Assembly: GCA_964650945.1 (NCBI GenBank) | Contig: CAZYXU010000077.1 | Span: 1 to 16,422, forward strand | Direction: 5' to 3' | DNA: 16,422 nucleotides | DNA from: JAXGPF01 sp964650945 | GTDB lineage: Bacteria; Verrucomicrobiota; Kiritimatiellia; JAAZAB01 | Part shown: positions 7,458 to 14,619 of the stretch, in pieces | How the letters are laid out: each line of letters starts with the position of its first letter | Numbering within the stretch: position 1 is the first letter of the stretch | The notes under the pieces: model-generated | What the model was told of the DNA's origin: nothing | Database searches by the model: none | Seen by the model: the letters and a program-made list of their open reading frames with translations, nothing else | Program-made: the position numbers and the translations under genes

Positions 7458-9454
7458 TTCTTCCTCCCTTGTTCGGGCGCCAGGGTCTGGCCGGCCGTCC
7501 TGAATTTTATGACGCAGTAGGTATGCAACCCTGGCAGCAAAACTGATGTTGCGGGGCCGCAGGGATTGATGGCGGGGGCAGTCCGCGTGCCCAGTCCTGC
7601 GGGCATCAAGCATTCCACCTGGATCGCGCCGGCAATCTCGACCGTCAGGTCGCACGGGCTGGCGTTGTCGTAATTCAGCAGGTGGGCAAAATGTTCGCCT
7701 TGGTCATTGACAAACGTGTCCAGGGCGACAAAGGGCGAGCCGCTGACGGTGACGGCGGGCGCCGGGGCCAGTTGGCGGACGGCCGCGACAAAATCTTCCG
7801 CGCCGGCGGGCATGGGCAGGTTCATGTACCAGGCGTTCCCCGTATCGCCGGCGAATTGCCGGTCGCTGTCTTCTCCGGCCATGAAAACGATTTTTTCCGG
7901 GGCGCCTGCCAGGGGTACGACGTTGGCGCGGTGCAGCCAGCCTTCCCGTTGGCGAGTCCCGCGCTTTAAACGCCAGTCGTCATACATGCCGGATTGGCCT
8001 GTCCAGAGCAGCTTGCCGCCGCCGCCGGCAAATGCTTCAAACCGCGCCATCTGCGCGTCGCTGATCAATTGCATGTCCGGCACGATCAGAAGTTTTACGC
8101 CTTCCAGCAACTCGTCCGTGTCGCGGTCAACCAGCCGGAAGGGAATTTGCCGCTGGAGCAGAACCTGCACGGCGCCTTGGAGCGAAAGCCAACTATTGGG
8201 CGAATCCCCGCAAAGGCTTTCCCGATTCTGGTAGACGCCGACCGCCGCATCGCAATGCGCCCCGCGGTAAATATCTCGTTGTTCCTTCAGGAAGGCCGTA
8301 ATGGGGTCCAGCGCCCGGCGGAACAGCGGACGCTGATAGAGCATCTTGCTGCCGGCGTCCATACGGATACCCCAGGTGGTGCAGACAGGGTGGCCCCCGA
8401 ACGCCAGCGCCTCGCACAGCGAGAGCGCGCATTCTTCCAGCGTTTCCGGCCAGCGGATTCTGCCTTGCGCATTGTGCAGGTGATGGCTGGCGAAGACGGC
8501 GAATTTGCCGGCCTGGCCGTGCTTGTACAACAGCGCCTGGTGGCGGAAAGTGTCGCCGGTGCGGGCGGGATACCGGATGTTTTCCGCGCAGACCAGGTGA
8601 TGCGTCTCGGCCAGGTCGGGCGTGTAAATGTGGATGCGGTAAGCATCGTCAAAGCGCCGGTTGATGCCAGGATTCCCGCCGAGGATGGCGTCCGGTTTGG
8701 TGGCGCGGATTTTTTCGGATATTTGGCGCATCATATTCTGGCGCTGTTCCTGGCGGAAAAGTACGGTGGCGTGCCAGAGCGGGTCGCGCGGCATCGGGAT
8801 CGGCGCCAGCGCCATACCGTCAGTCGTCGGCAGACCGAACACGCGGCGCGCTGCGGCGGGCGTCGGGAATTTTTCGTGCAGCCAGCCGCGGAATGCATCC
8901 TGGCATTTCGAGCAGTAACAGCCCTTGAAATAGTCGTTATCGAGCCGGATCCCGTCCAGGTCACATGTTTTCAAACCAAGCTCAATCCCATCCAGGTAAT
9001 ACTGGCGTACGCGTTCGTCGGTAAAGCACAGGGCGGGGCGATCGTAACGGAACTGGATGCGTTTGCCTTCGGCGTTGACCTGGATGCACTCCCTGGCCCA
9101 GGGGTTTTCCAGGAAAAACAACTCCTGCTGCACCGAGAAAAACTGGAAATATCCCTGCACCTTGAGGCCGGCGGCGTGGGCGTTGCGGGTCATTTCGGCC
9201 GTGCGTTCCCATTCCTCGCGTTCGCTTTCCAGGCCGAACCCGTACAGGAAGTGAATTTCAATCAGGGTATAGCCCGCCGCGGCCATTGCTTGCAGGGCGG
9301 GCGGTTCGTGGGATTTTAAATACCATTCCGCCCATTCGTCCGTGCTCTGGTCAACCAAGCCGATGACGTTCACGCGGGTACGCCGGCTGAATTGCATGGT
9401 ATAATGAAATCCCATGTTCATCACTTGGGGCGTGGCGAATAATTTGGCTTGCAT
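7436..9454 (-). CDS. GHL6/GH42-like TIM-barrel glycosidase-like protein A
   Basis: The protein has 672 residues. The ATG at 9454 follows AGGAGG with seven bases spacing, so the start is secure. A TIM barrel covers about residues 15-390: YTLIEIHFLYGFG, GLKVQGYFQFFS, and CDLDGIRLDNDYF (164-176), with the acidic DGIRLDND at a strand end. It is followed by C179-x-C181-x2-C184, matching protein B in place and spacing. VKLLIVPDMQLIS (453-465) with AGGGGKLLWTGQ is the GH42M/amidotransferase-like trimerisation fold; the tail (about 560-672) is strand-rich, as in GH42. No signal peptide. It lies 21 bases after the GH78-like gene and overlaps the iron-sulfur protein gene by 22 bases, arguing for one transcript and coupled translation. 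Substrate specificity is not readable; beta-galactosidase activity is not implied. Confidence 0.87.
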   Translation of the reverse strand: MQAKLFATPQVMNMGFHYTMQFSRRTRVNVIGLVDQSTDEWAEWYLKSHEPPALQAMAAAGYTLIEIHFLYGFGLESEREEWERTAEMTRNAHAAGLKVQGYFQFFSVQQELFFLENPWARECIQVNAEGKRIQFRYDRPALCFTDERVRQYYLDGIELGLKTCDLDGIRLDNDYFKGCYCSKCQDAFRGWLHEKFPTPAAARRVFGLPTTDGMALAPIPMPRDPLWHATVLFRQEQRQNMMRQISEKIRATKPDAILGGNPGINRRFDDAYRIHIYTPDLAETHHLVCAENIRYPARTGDTFRHQALLYKHGQAGKFAVFASHHLHNAQGRIRWPETLEECALSLCEALAFGGHPVCTTWGIRMDAGSKMLYQRPLFRRALDPITAFLKEQRDIYRGAHCDAAVGVYQNRESLCGDSPNSWLSLQGAVQVLLQRQIPFRLVDRDTDELLEGVKLLIVPDMQLISDAQMARFEAFAGGGGKLLWTGQSGMYDDWRLKRGTRQREGWLHRANVVPLAGAPEKIVFMAGEDSDRQFAGDTGNAWYMNLPMPAGAEDFVAAVRQLAPAPAVTVSGSPFVALDTFVNDQGEHFAHLLNYDNASPCDLTVEIAGAIQVECLMPAGLGTRTAPAINPCGPATSVLLPGLHTYCVIKFRTAGQTLAPEQGRKKCRKPLP
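7463..7468 (-). promoter_or_regulatory. Ribosome binding site deciding the iron-sulfur protein start
   Basis: GGGAGG lies five bases before the ATG at 7457, inside the end of the barrel protein A gene. The alternative ATG at 7439 has no such site. Confidence 0.7.
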
Positions 9455-9475
9455 GCGTATCCTCCTGCGGCCCGG

Positions 9476-12283
9476 TCAGCGGCCGGGCGCGATGGTTAAA
9501 TTTACTGAAGGATCAATTTCCAGCGGCCGGTCCTGGAGGGTCGGCGGCAGGGTTAATTCATAATCGAATCCGCGCGCGGTGCGTTCCCAGGCCGCGCCGA
9601 TCGCGCCCCATGCCGTATGCAACTGCATCCGCAGCCAGGCTTGGCCGCAAGCCTGCGGGCGGATGCCGATGGCGGCGAAGCCGGGCTTGGCGGGATAAAT
9701 CCCGGCATGGTAACGCGCCAGGTGATAGGCGATGGCCGAGCCGATGCCCTGGCAATGCGCGACATGCGGCGACCAGGTTTCCCAGATGGTGCCGGCGGGA
9801 GCTTGCAACATATGCGCATGCCGGCAAATCCAGGCGTATGCCAGGGCGTCCAATCCCGTTTCAAACAAGGCTTCGCCCGCCAACAGCCCGAAGTGCGGGC
9901 TGGCGGGAATGATTTCCGCCCAGGGCTGCGCGGTTTCAAAGGCGGCGCGCAGGGTCGCCGGGCGCTCGGCCGGCGGCAGCGCGCCGTAAAGCGCCGCAAC
10001 GGCATTGGCGGCCTGGGAATAATTCTTTTCCGCTGCCGGGTTGTTGAGTCCGTCGCGAAAAAGTTTTTTATCGCGGTCAAACAACAGGCGCGCCATGGCG
10101 GCGGCGGTATCGTCGGCCATGGCGTCGTAGCGTTCCGCCGGCCGGTCTTCGCCGAGGGCGCGGGCCAGTTCGGCGCACATGCGCAATGCCCCGAGGTAAT
10201 AGGCGTTCATGGCCGTCAATACACCGCCGGCGCCTTTGGCGCCGGGGATGCCGCCGGGCGCATAGGAATATATATGCTGGCCCCAATCAACCCAGACCGT
10301 CTCGATGTTTTCCAGCAAGCCCTGCGGATTGCGGCGCGTTTCCCAGAAGGCCAGCAGTTTGTGCAGGTGCGGCATCAGCCGCCGCAGCAGGGCATCGTCG
10401 CCCCGGTAGTGGTAGTCGCGCCAGACCGCCCGGACGTACAGGCCCATGTGGCACTGGTACATCGGCCGGTCGCCCCAATTGCCCGGGGCATGTCCCTGGA
10501 TTTCTCCGTCAGGCCGCTGGTGCCGGGCGTATTCGAGCAGGACTTTGGCGGCCTTGGGCATTTCACCGCCGAAGGCGTAATAGCCGGCGGCGATGTTGGG
10601 CGGCGCGCTGCAGAGCCATTGGCAATGCTCGCGCTCGGAGTTATCCATGTAAATTTCATCGCAGCAGATTTGCGCCGTGCGGAGCGCCGCCCGCCAGACG
10701 GCCGGCAGCACGGGATCGGGCGACTGGAAATGCGCCCGGCGTTCATCGAGGAAGACTCGTTCGGCGAGGGCGATTTCTGCAATCTCCATCGTGCCGTTGA
10801 AGTTTTCAAAAGCCATGTCCAGATAAACGAAAGTCCGGTCTTCAAACGCCTCGTATTCCGAATAACCGGCGGGAACATCAATGATCTCCACCGCCTTTTT
10901 CCCATTGCGTCCGCAATCCACCGAACCCTGGTCGGCGAGGAACCCGTAGGCGAGATAAATCCGCCCGGGCGCGTCCGCCTGGATGGTGAATGAGAGTTGG
11001 CCTTTTTTGATGCCGTTGAAGTCGAGCAGGACAAATTGTTTTTCCCCGGCGCGTAAGCCGCGGAGGGTGAATTCGGCCGGAGTGGTTCCGACGGTCAGGG
11101 CGGGCAGCGGCATACTGGCGGCCTTGGCGCCCAGGATGTCTTCCAGGTTGCCCTGGCAGGGGACCGGGTTCACGGCGCGGCCGGCGCCGTCCTGCCAGCG
11201 CCAATCCGCCGCGGTCATCCCCTGAACCTGCAGCCGGAACCATAACCCCGCCGCCAGCGGTTCCTGCGCAAAGCGCGTCTGCCAGGCCAGGAACCTCCGG
11301 TGATCTTCGCCGAACCGCACGGCGAGTTCGTTCAAACCCTCCCGGACGCGGCAGCGGCAGGGCGGTGCCAAAAAATTCTTCTGGCGCATTAAATCCGGTC
11401 CCGGCAGGTTGTTGCGCGCGCAGATTTGAACGTTGTTAAGCTCAACGGCACAGTCGCAGAATCCCGAAACCGCGATCCAGATATCGTGATCGCGCGGCGC
11501 GTTGAACTCCGCGCGCAAAACAACGCCGGCACCCCCGGTGGCGCCGGCGCCGAACAAGTCATGCAGGTTGAAACAGAGGCTCTCGGCGGCGCCGGTCCAG
11601 GTGCCGGCGGCAACCACGGCGGCGGGGCGGTGGATGTCGACGCGGTCAGGCTTGTCCGTCCATTCGTAAATCGGCGGCAGTTGCCGCCGGTCCAGCAGTG
11701 CCGGGTGCCTGTATTCCAGGTCGTTCGGAATGCCCCGTACCCCGCGCCGATCGGCCGGCGGAATGGTCAAAGTTTCGTAAGCGATGGTAAGTTGGTAGGC
11801 GCGCAAGGTTCGCCACCCGGTAACAACGGCGACTTCCCAATCGGCGCCGGTCGCCACATCAACCGTTCCCGCGGATGTCTCCAGATGCAGATGGCACCAG
11901 AGCATGGGATGGAATGGGATATGGTTCTTATGTGCCCGTGGGTCGGAGCGCACCAGGACTTCGATGACATTGTCGCCGGCGGCCGCGGCGGCCGGTAAAT
12001 CCGCGCCGGCGTGGCGTTGGAGCCAGAGATAGCGGTCGCCGCTGAAATAATTGCGGCAGGTTGCCACCCGCGTTTGATTCAGGAAGACTTCGTAATGCCG
12101 ATCGGCCGCGATGGTCAGGGAGGCGCCGGACGGCTGGGCCGGCAGTTTGAAAACGCAACGCGCCAGCCAATATGCCGGCGCCAGATCCGGCGCGATGGGG
12201 ACGCCGTACGGCCAGGGTGAAATCGGCTGGCCGGAAGCGGGAACGGCAGGATTGTCAAAAACACAGCTTGTGTCTGATAGCAT
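9476..12283 (-). CDS. GH78-like (alpha-L-rhamnosidase-type) glycosidase
   Basis: The protein has 935 residues, the usual size for multi-domain GH78 enzymes. Residues about 35-350 hold jelly-roll domains (YWLARCVFKLP, DRHYEVFLNQ, WIAVSGFCDCAVELNN), and about 405-515 a strand-rich linker domain (FVLLDFNG, GRIYLAYGF). The (alpha/alpha)6 barrel follows from about 525. IYMDNSEREHCQWLC places D547 and E552 where GH78 enzymes have their first aspartate and general acid. The next aspartate of the usual GD pair is replaced (C558-S559). TIWETW gives E835, matching the conserved late glutamate. A C-terminal strand domain ends the protein. GH78 enzymes release alpha-L-rhamnose; the changed active-site residue leaves specificity, or even activity, open. 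No signal peptide. The start has AGG seven bases before ATG and lies 11 bases after the propeller gene. Confidence 0.85.
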   Translation of the reverse strand: MLSDTSCVFDNPAVPASGQPISPWPYGVPIAPDLAPAYWLARCVFKLPAQPSGASLTIAADRHYEVFLNQTRVATCRNYFSGDRYLWLQRHAGADLPAAAAAGDNVIEVLVRSDPRAHKNHIPFHPMLWCHLHLETSAGTVDVATGADWEVAVVTGWRTLRAYQLTIAYETLTIPPADRRGVRGIPNDLEYRHPALLDRRQLPPIYEWTDKPDRVDIHRPAAVVAAGTWTGAAESLCFNLHDLFGAGATGGAGVVLRAEFNAPRDHDIWIAVSGFCDCAVELNNVQICARNNLPGPDLMRQKNFLAPPCRCRVREGLNELAVRFGEDHRRFLAWQTRFAQEPLAAGLWFRLQVQGMTAADWRWQDGAGRAVNPVPCQGNLEDILGAKAASMPLPALTVGTTPAEFTLRGLRAGEKQFVLLDFNGIKKGQLSFTIQADAPGRIYLAYGFLADQGSVDCGRNGKKAVEIIDVPAGYSEYEAFEDRTFVYLDMAFENFNGTMEIAEIALAERVFLDERRAHFQSPDPVLPAVWRAALRTAQICCDEIYMDNSEREHCQWLCSAPPNIAAGYYAFGGEMPKAAKVLLEYARHQRPDGEIQGHAPGNWGDRPMYQCHMGLYVRAVWRDYHYRGDDALLRRLMPHLHKLLAFWETRRNPQGLLENIETVWVDWGQHIYSYAPGGIPGAKGAGGVLTAMNAYYLGALRMCAELARALGEDRPAERYDAMADDTAAAMARLLFDRDKKLFRDGLNNPAAEKNYSQAANAVAALYGALPPAERPATLRAAFETAQPWAEIIPASPHFGLLAGEALFETGLDALAYAWICRHAHMLQAPAGTIWETWSPHVAHCQGIGSAIAYHLARYHAGIYPAKPGFAAIGIRPQACGQAWLRMQLHTAWGAIGAAWERTARGFDYELTLPPTLQDRPLEIDPSVNLTIAPGR

Positions 12284-12294
12284 ACGTTTGCCTG

Positions 12295-13455
12295 TTACAT
12301 ATCTTTCAAATCAACAATGTGTAGTGAGGGTGAAAAGCAGTCGGTTTCGCCCAGGTACAGTTTGCCCTCGAAACAGCAGGAAGCATGGAAATAGCAGCGG
12401 GGGTAGGCGTCGTTGACCCGGCCGCAATCCGTGATCCGCCCCCTGCCGCCGGCCTGAGGATCGAACCGGATCAGGCGCATGTGGGGGTAATCCGCGCCAA
12501 CCCAGATGATCCCGTCTTCATCCTCGTCCATCGATGTGATGCGGCCGCCCTTGGCCAGTTGGCCGATCAATTCAAACTCTTCCGCCGCCGGGTCGAACCG
12601 GAAGAGCAACGAATTGGCCACCGTCCCCATGTAAATATCGCCGGCGCGGGTAACGATCCAGGAGTCAATGCCCTGGTTGCCGGCCACCTTGGCCCCCGGA
12701 TCGCGCAGGATCACCTTGTCCAGATATTCCAGCCGCTGCTGCTCCGGATCGAATTTCAAGAGTTTTAGGGAACCGTTGGCCCGGTCGATCCAGCCGCCGT
12801 AGCAGACGCCGGCGGGAGTGACCACCAGGTTGTGGTGGGCGAAATCGGAGATGTGGCCGAAATTACGGATTGTTTTTTGGCTGACATCCACGTAAAAGAA
12901 ATGATTGTCCGGCAGGGTATGCCCGAAAGCGCGCTGCCGTTTGGCGTCCACCACCATGGATTGGGCATACAGGAATTTTGGCAGTTCGCCGATCAGTTCT
13001 GTTTTTTGAACGGCGGGATTGTAGCGCAGGATTTTCCCGCCCGGATCGGTGGCGGTGCGATCCCAGCCGACCAGGTTTTCGCGGCAGAAGTCGGTGTATT
13101 TGACGTCGGGCCAGCCCTGCGCGCGTTTGCGGGCAAGCATGCTTTCCGGGAGTTCCGTGTTGAAATAATTGACCGTCACCGGAATGCCGTCCCAGGTAAA
13201 ATGGTTGCCTTCGCCCAGCAGCAATGTGCCGTCGTCCAGTGCGCCCATGGCATTATGAATTTTCGCGCAGTAACCCCGTCCGGTGACCCAGGGGAAAATC
13301 TCCGGTTCCATGCTGATTTCGCCGCGGTCAATGTCATAAACCGCCAGCGACCGCGCACCGGCGGTCAACCCGAGGTAAATTTTGCGCCCGACGCGGGCCA
13401 TGGAGGTGATGGCAATGGCGTAACGGTCCGGCACATGGATTTCTTTGGTTTGCAT
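12295..13455 (-). CDS. Beta-propeller protein, NHL/SMP-30-like repeats
   Basis: The protein has 386 residues from the ATG at 13455, which follows GGAAGGAAAT; the open frame continues upstream to 13554, but that part overlaps the end of the SIS gene and has no ribosome binding site. Repeated blades of about 45-60 residues are visible: KIYLGLTAGARSLAVYDID, GKILRYNPAVQKTELIGELP, HFFYVDVSQKTIRNFGHIS, LLKFDPEQQRLEYLD, NSLLFRFDPAAEEFELIG, MRLIRFDPQAG and KLYLGETDCFSPSLHIVDL. The recurrent FDP/YNP turn is typical of soluble propellers related to lactonases, virginiamycin B lyase-like proteins and oligogalacturonate-lyase-type folds. No signal peptide. It may be a sugar-acid lyase or lactonase, or a binding scaffold; I cannot decide. 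Position between the SIS and GH78-like genes supports a role in the same pathway. Confidence 0.82.
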   Translation of the reverse strand: MQTKEIHVPDRYAIAITSMARVGRKIYLGLTAGARSLAVYDIDRGEISMEPEIFPWVTGRGYCAKIHNAMGALDDGTLLLGEGNHFTWDGIPVTVNYFNTELPESMLARKRAQGWPDVKYTDFCRENLVGWDRTATDPGGKILRYNPAVQKTELIGELPKFLYAQSMVVDAKRQRAFGHTLPDNHFFYVDVSQKTIRNFGHISDFAHHNLVVTPAGVCYGGWIDRANGSLKLLKFDPEQQRLEYLDKVILRDPGAKVAGNQGIDSWIVTRAGDIYMGTVANSLLFRFDPAAEEFELIGQLAKGGRITSMDEDEDGIIWVGADYPHMRLIRFDPQAGGRGRITDCGRVNDAYPRCYFHASCCFEGKLYLGETDCFSPSLHIVDLKDM

Positions 13456-13480
13456 ATTTCCTTCCAATTTGCGGATGAAA

Positions 13481-13502
13481 GTGGCACAGGCACAAAGGAT
13501 CA
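13481..13502. repeat. Short copy of the GGCACAAAGG word in an operon gap
   Basis: In the 52-base gap between the SIS and propeller genes the plus strand reads GTGGCACAGGCACAAAGG followed by ATCA. AGGCACAAAGG and AAAGGATCA are both words of the array at 15568-15909, in the same orientation. The match is short, so chance is possible. Confidence 0.35.
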
Positions 13503-13507
13503 GTTTG

Positions 13508-14263
13508 TTACACCACCGGATAGAGGTGGTGGATGCGATGCCGGTATTTTTCAACCAGGGGTTGATTGTGTTCGTCGCAGCCGGGAATGTTGTTGCTGAT
13601 CCATATTTCCGGTTTAACGTTCTTCCCGGGCAGTTTGGCGATGGTTTCGGTCATGATGCAGTTCAAAGTAAAACAGGTGGCGATGGTGGCCGTGGGTGTG
13701 ATCGGTTCCGGCACGCCCGGGACCTGCAAAACGGCGTCGGGGTAGGGGACATGATTATCCACCGCCACGTCGGCAAAGTCATGGATGTTCTTTTTCGTGG
13801 GATGGCGCCATTTGAAATCTTCCGGCACCGCGGCGGCAAATTTATGGGAATTGACGGTGACCAGTTTGACGCCGCGCTCGTGCGCCGCGATTGCCACGTC
13901 CACCGCGACCGGGTTCAGTCCGTAAAAGTTGACCAGAATCAGCGGATCGCCCGGTTTGACCTCGTAGTAGTTCAGGATGAACGGCGCCAGTCCCGTAACC
14001 TTGGCGGTAGTCGGGCCGGCGGTGATGATGTTGGTGCCGACCGGGAACATGGCGTTGATCTTGGTCAGGCCGCCGGCGCGCCAGAAGATTTCCATGGCGC
14101 CGATGGCGGAATGGCCGCCGGCGCCGAAGACGTGAATCAGGCGGTCCGCGGCATAGCAATCGGCGAGCAGTTCGGCGGCCGCGTCAATGTTGGCGGCTTC
14201 CTGATCCAGGATGTTGTTCATGATGCCGGCGATGATGGTTCCGTATTTTTGCGAAGCTGTCAT
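13508..14263 (-). CDS. SIS-domain protein, UPF0309-like phosphosugar-binding fold
   Basis: The protein has 251 residues, typical of the UPF0309/SIS_2 group. An N-terminal helix is followed by RLIHVFGAGGHSAIGAMEIF (41-60), the glycine-rich loop with HS, and AGGLTKINAMF. The second half has DPLILVNFYGLNPVAVDVAI (106-125) and ERGVKLVTVNS. SIS domains bind or isomerise phosphosugars in the cytoplasm, normally using a serine-rich S-x-S-G loop that holds the phosphate. Here that loop reads N-F-Y-G-L-N, without serine or threonine, so the ligand may be a free sugar, a sugar acid, or a differently held phosphosugar. ACAGGAG lies five bases before the ATG at 14263. It is the first structural gene after the IclR regulator, fitting a role in sugar isomerisation or sensing. 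Confidence 0.88.
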   Translation of the reverse strand: MTASQKYGTIIAGIMNNILDQEAANIDAAAELLADCYAADRLIHVFGAGGHSAIGAMEIFWRAGGLTKINAMFPVGTNIITAGPTTAKVTGLAPFILNYYEVKPGDPLILVNFYGLNPVAVDVAIAAHERGVKLVTVNSHKFAAAVPEDFKWRHPTKKNIHDFADVAVDNHVPYPDAVLQVPGVPEPITPTATIATCFTLNCIMTETIAKLPGKNVKPEIWISNNIPGCDEHNQPLVEKYRHRIHHLYPVV

Positions 14264-14371
14264 GTCAACTCCTGTGATGATTGTCTGCTTCTTGCGTCTG
14301 TTTGCTGCTTTCCTTCCGTGTCTGTGTATTGAATTCGGTTCGAAAAGAACGGCGGCGATCTTACCCTGTCT

Positions 14372-14391
14372 GTCGCCCGTGGACGGGCGAC
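14372..14391. repeat. Perfect GC-rich hairpin
   Basis: GTCGCCCGT and ACGGGCGAC are perfect complements separated by GG. There is no T-run on either side, so this is not a standard intrinsic terminator. Confidence 0.65.
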
Positions 14392-14398
14392 CCTACGG

Positions 14399-14456
14399 GC
14401 GGGTTTGCCGGGAGCGGGGCAATCGCTAGATTAGCCCCGCCCACCGGCGCACCCGC
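14399..14456. repeat. 58-base multi-segment hairpin
   Basis: Four stacked stems are visible: GCGGGT (14399-14404) with ACCCGC (14451-14456), GCCGG (14407-14411) with CCGGC (14444-14448), GCGGGGC (14414-14420) with GCCCCGC (14434-14440), and AAT (14421-14423) with ATT (14430-14432), closed by a CGCTAG loop. The internal loops are two to three bases. The consistent nesting is strong evidence for a folded DNA or RNA element. Confidence 0.65.
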
Positions 14457-14511
14457 ATTCAGGGCAAGCTTGCCTTGTCTTTTCGAATCCCTTCGGGCTA
14501 CCGAATTCAAC

Positions 14512-14565
14512 ACACGGGCGCATGGCTGACGCCTTATGCAACGCTCCGTGCCATAAAACCCGTGT
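14512..14565. repeat. Hairpin adjoining the nested element, downstream of the IclR gene
   Basis: ACACGGG (14512-14518) pairs with CCCGTGT (14559-14565), and ATGGC (14522-14526) with GCCAT (14550-14554), with a small CGC/AAAA internal loop. It lies 55 bases past the IclR stop codon in the direction of transcription, and could form a 3' structure, but lacks a T-run. Confidence 0.5.
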
Positions 14566-14619
14566 CTTTACACAACACAAACTTTTTGCAAATCCAAACA
14601 TAACCGCGGCTGACACACA

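Larger units (their letters stand above)
14323..14516. repeat. Nested inverted-repeat element of about 194 bases
   Basis: Terminal arms: the left arm (14323-14348) reads TGTGTATTGAATTCGG then TTCGAAAAGA; the reverse complement of the right arm (14478-14516) reads GTGTGTTGAATTCGG, then 14 extra bases containing CCCGAAGGG, then TCGAAAAGA. So the two ends are near-perfect inverted copies except for an insertion in the right arm that is itself a small hairpin. Between them are a 20-base perfect hairpin, a 58-base multi-segment hairpin, and the 12-base palindrome GGCAAGCTTGCC (14463-14474). Architecture is MITE-like; no transposase present. Confidence 0.6.
14264..14619. other. 356-base gap: presumed operon leader, palindrome-rich
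   Basis: This is the regulator-to-operon gap. It holds the nested palindrome element (14323-14516), an adjoining hairpin (14512-14565), a purine-rich leader on the minus strand (14275-14323) ending in the SIS ribosome binding site, and no gene I would defend. A 61-codon minus frame at 14431-14616 lies within the repeats and has no coding signature. I could not pick a convincing sigma-70 promoter, nor a second copy of the IclR palindrome. Confidence 0.65.

Noticed and set aside
14326..14338. Second IclR operator upstream of the SIS gene, from TTGAAT
   Set aside because: Only one six-base half matches the 15459-15479 palindrome, and it belongs to the terminal arm of the nested repeat element.
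14372..14391. Intrinsic terminator of the IclR gene
   Set aside because: The stem is strong but no T-run follows on the minus strand, and it lies more than 220 bases beyond the stop codon.
14478..14516. tRNA 3' fragment, because of TTCGAATCCC
   Set aside because: The flanking bases do not form a T-arm stem, there is no acceptor or CCA end, and the string is explained as the right arm of the nested inverted repeat.
14431..14616. Small 61-residue minus-strand protein
   Set aside because: It lies wholly inside the palindrome-rich region, has no ribosome binding site that I can see, and its reading frame follows the repeats.
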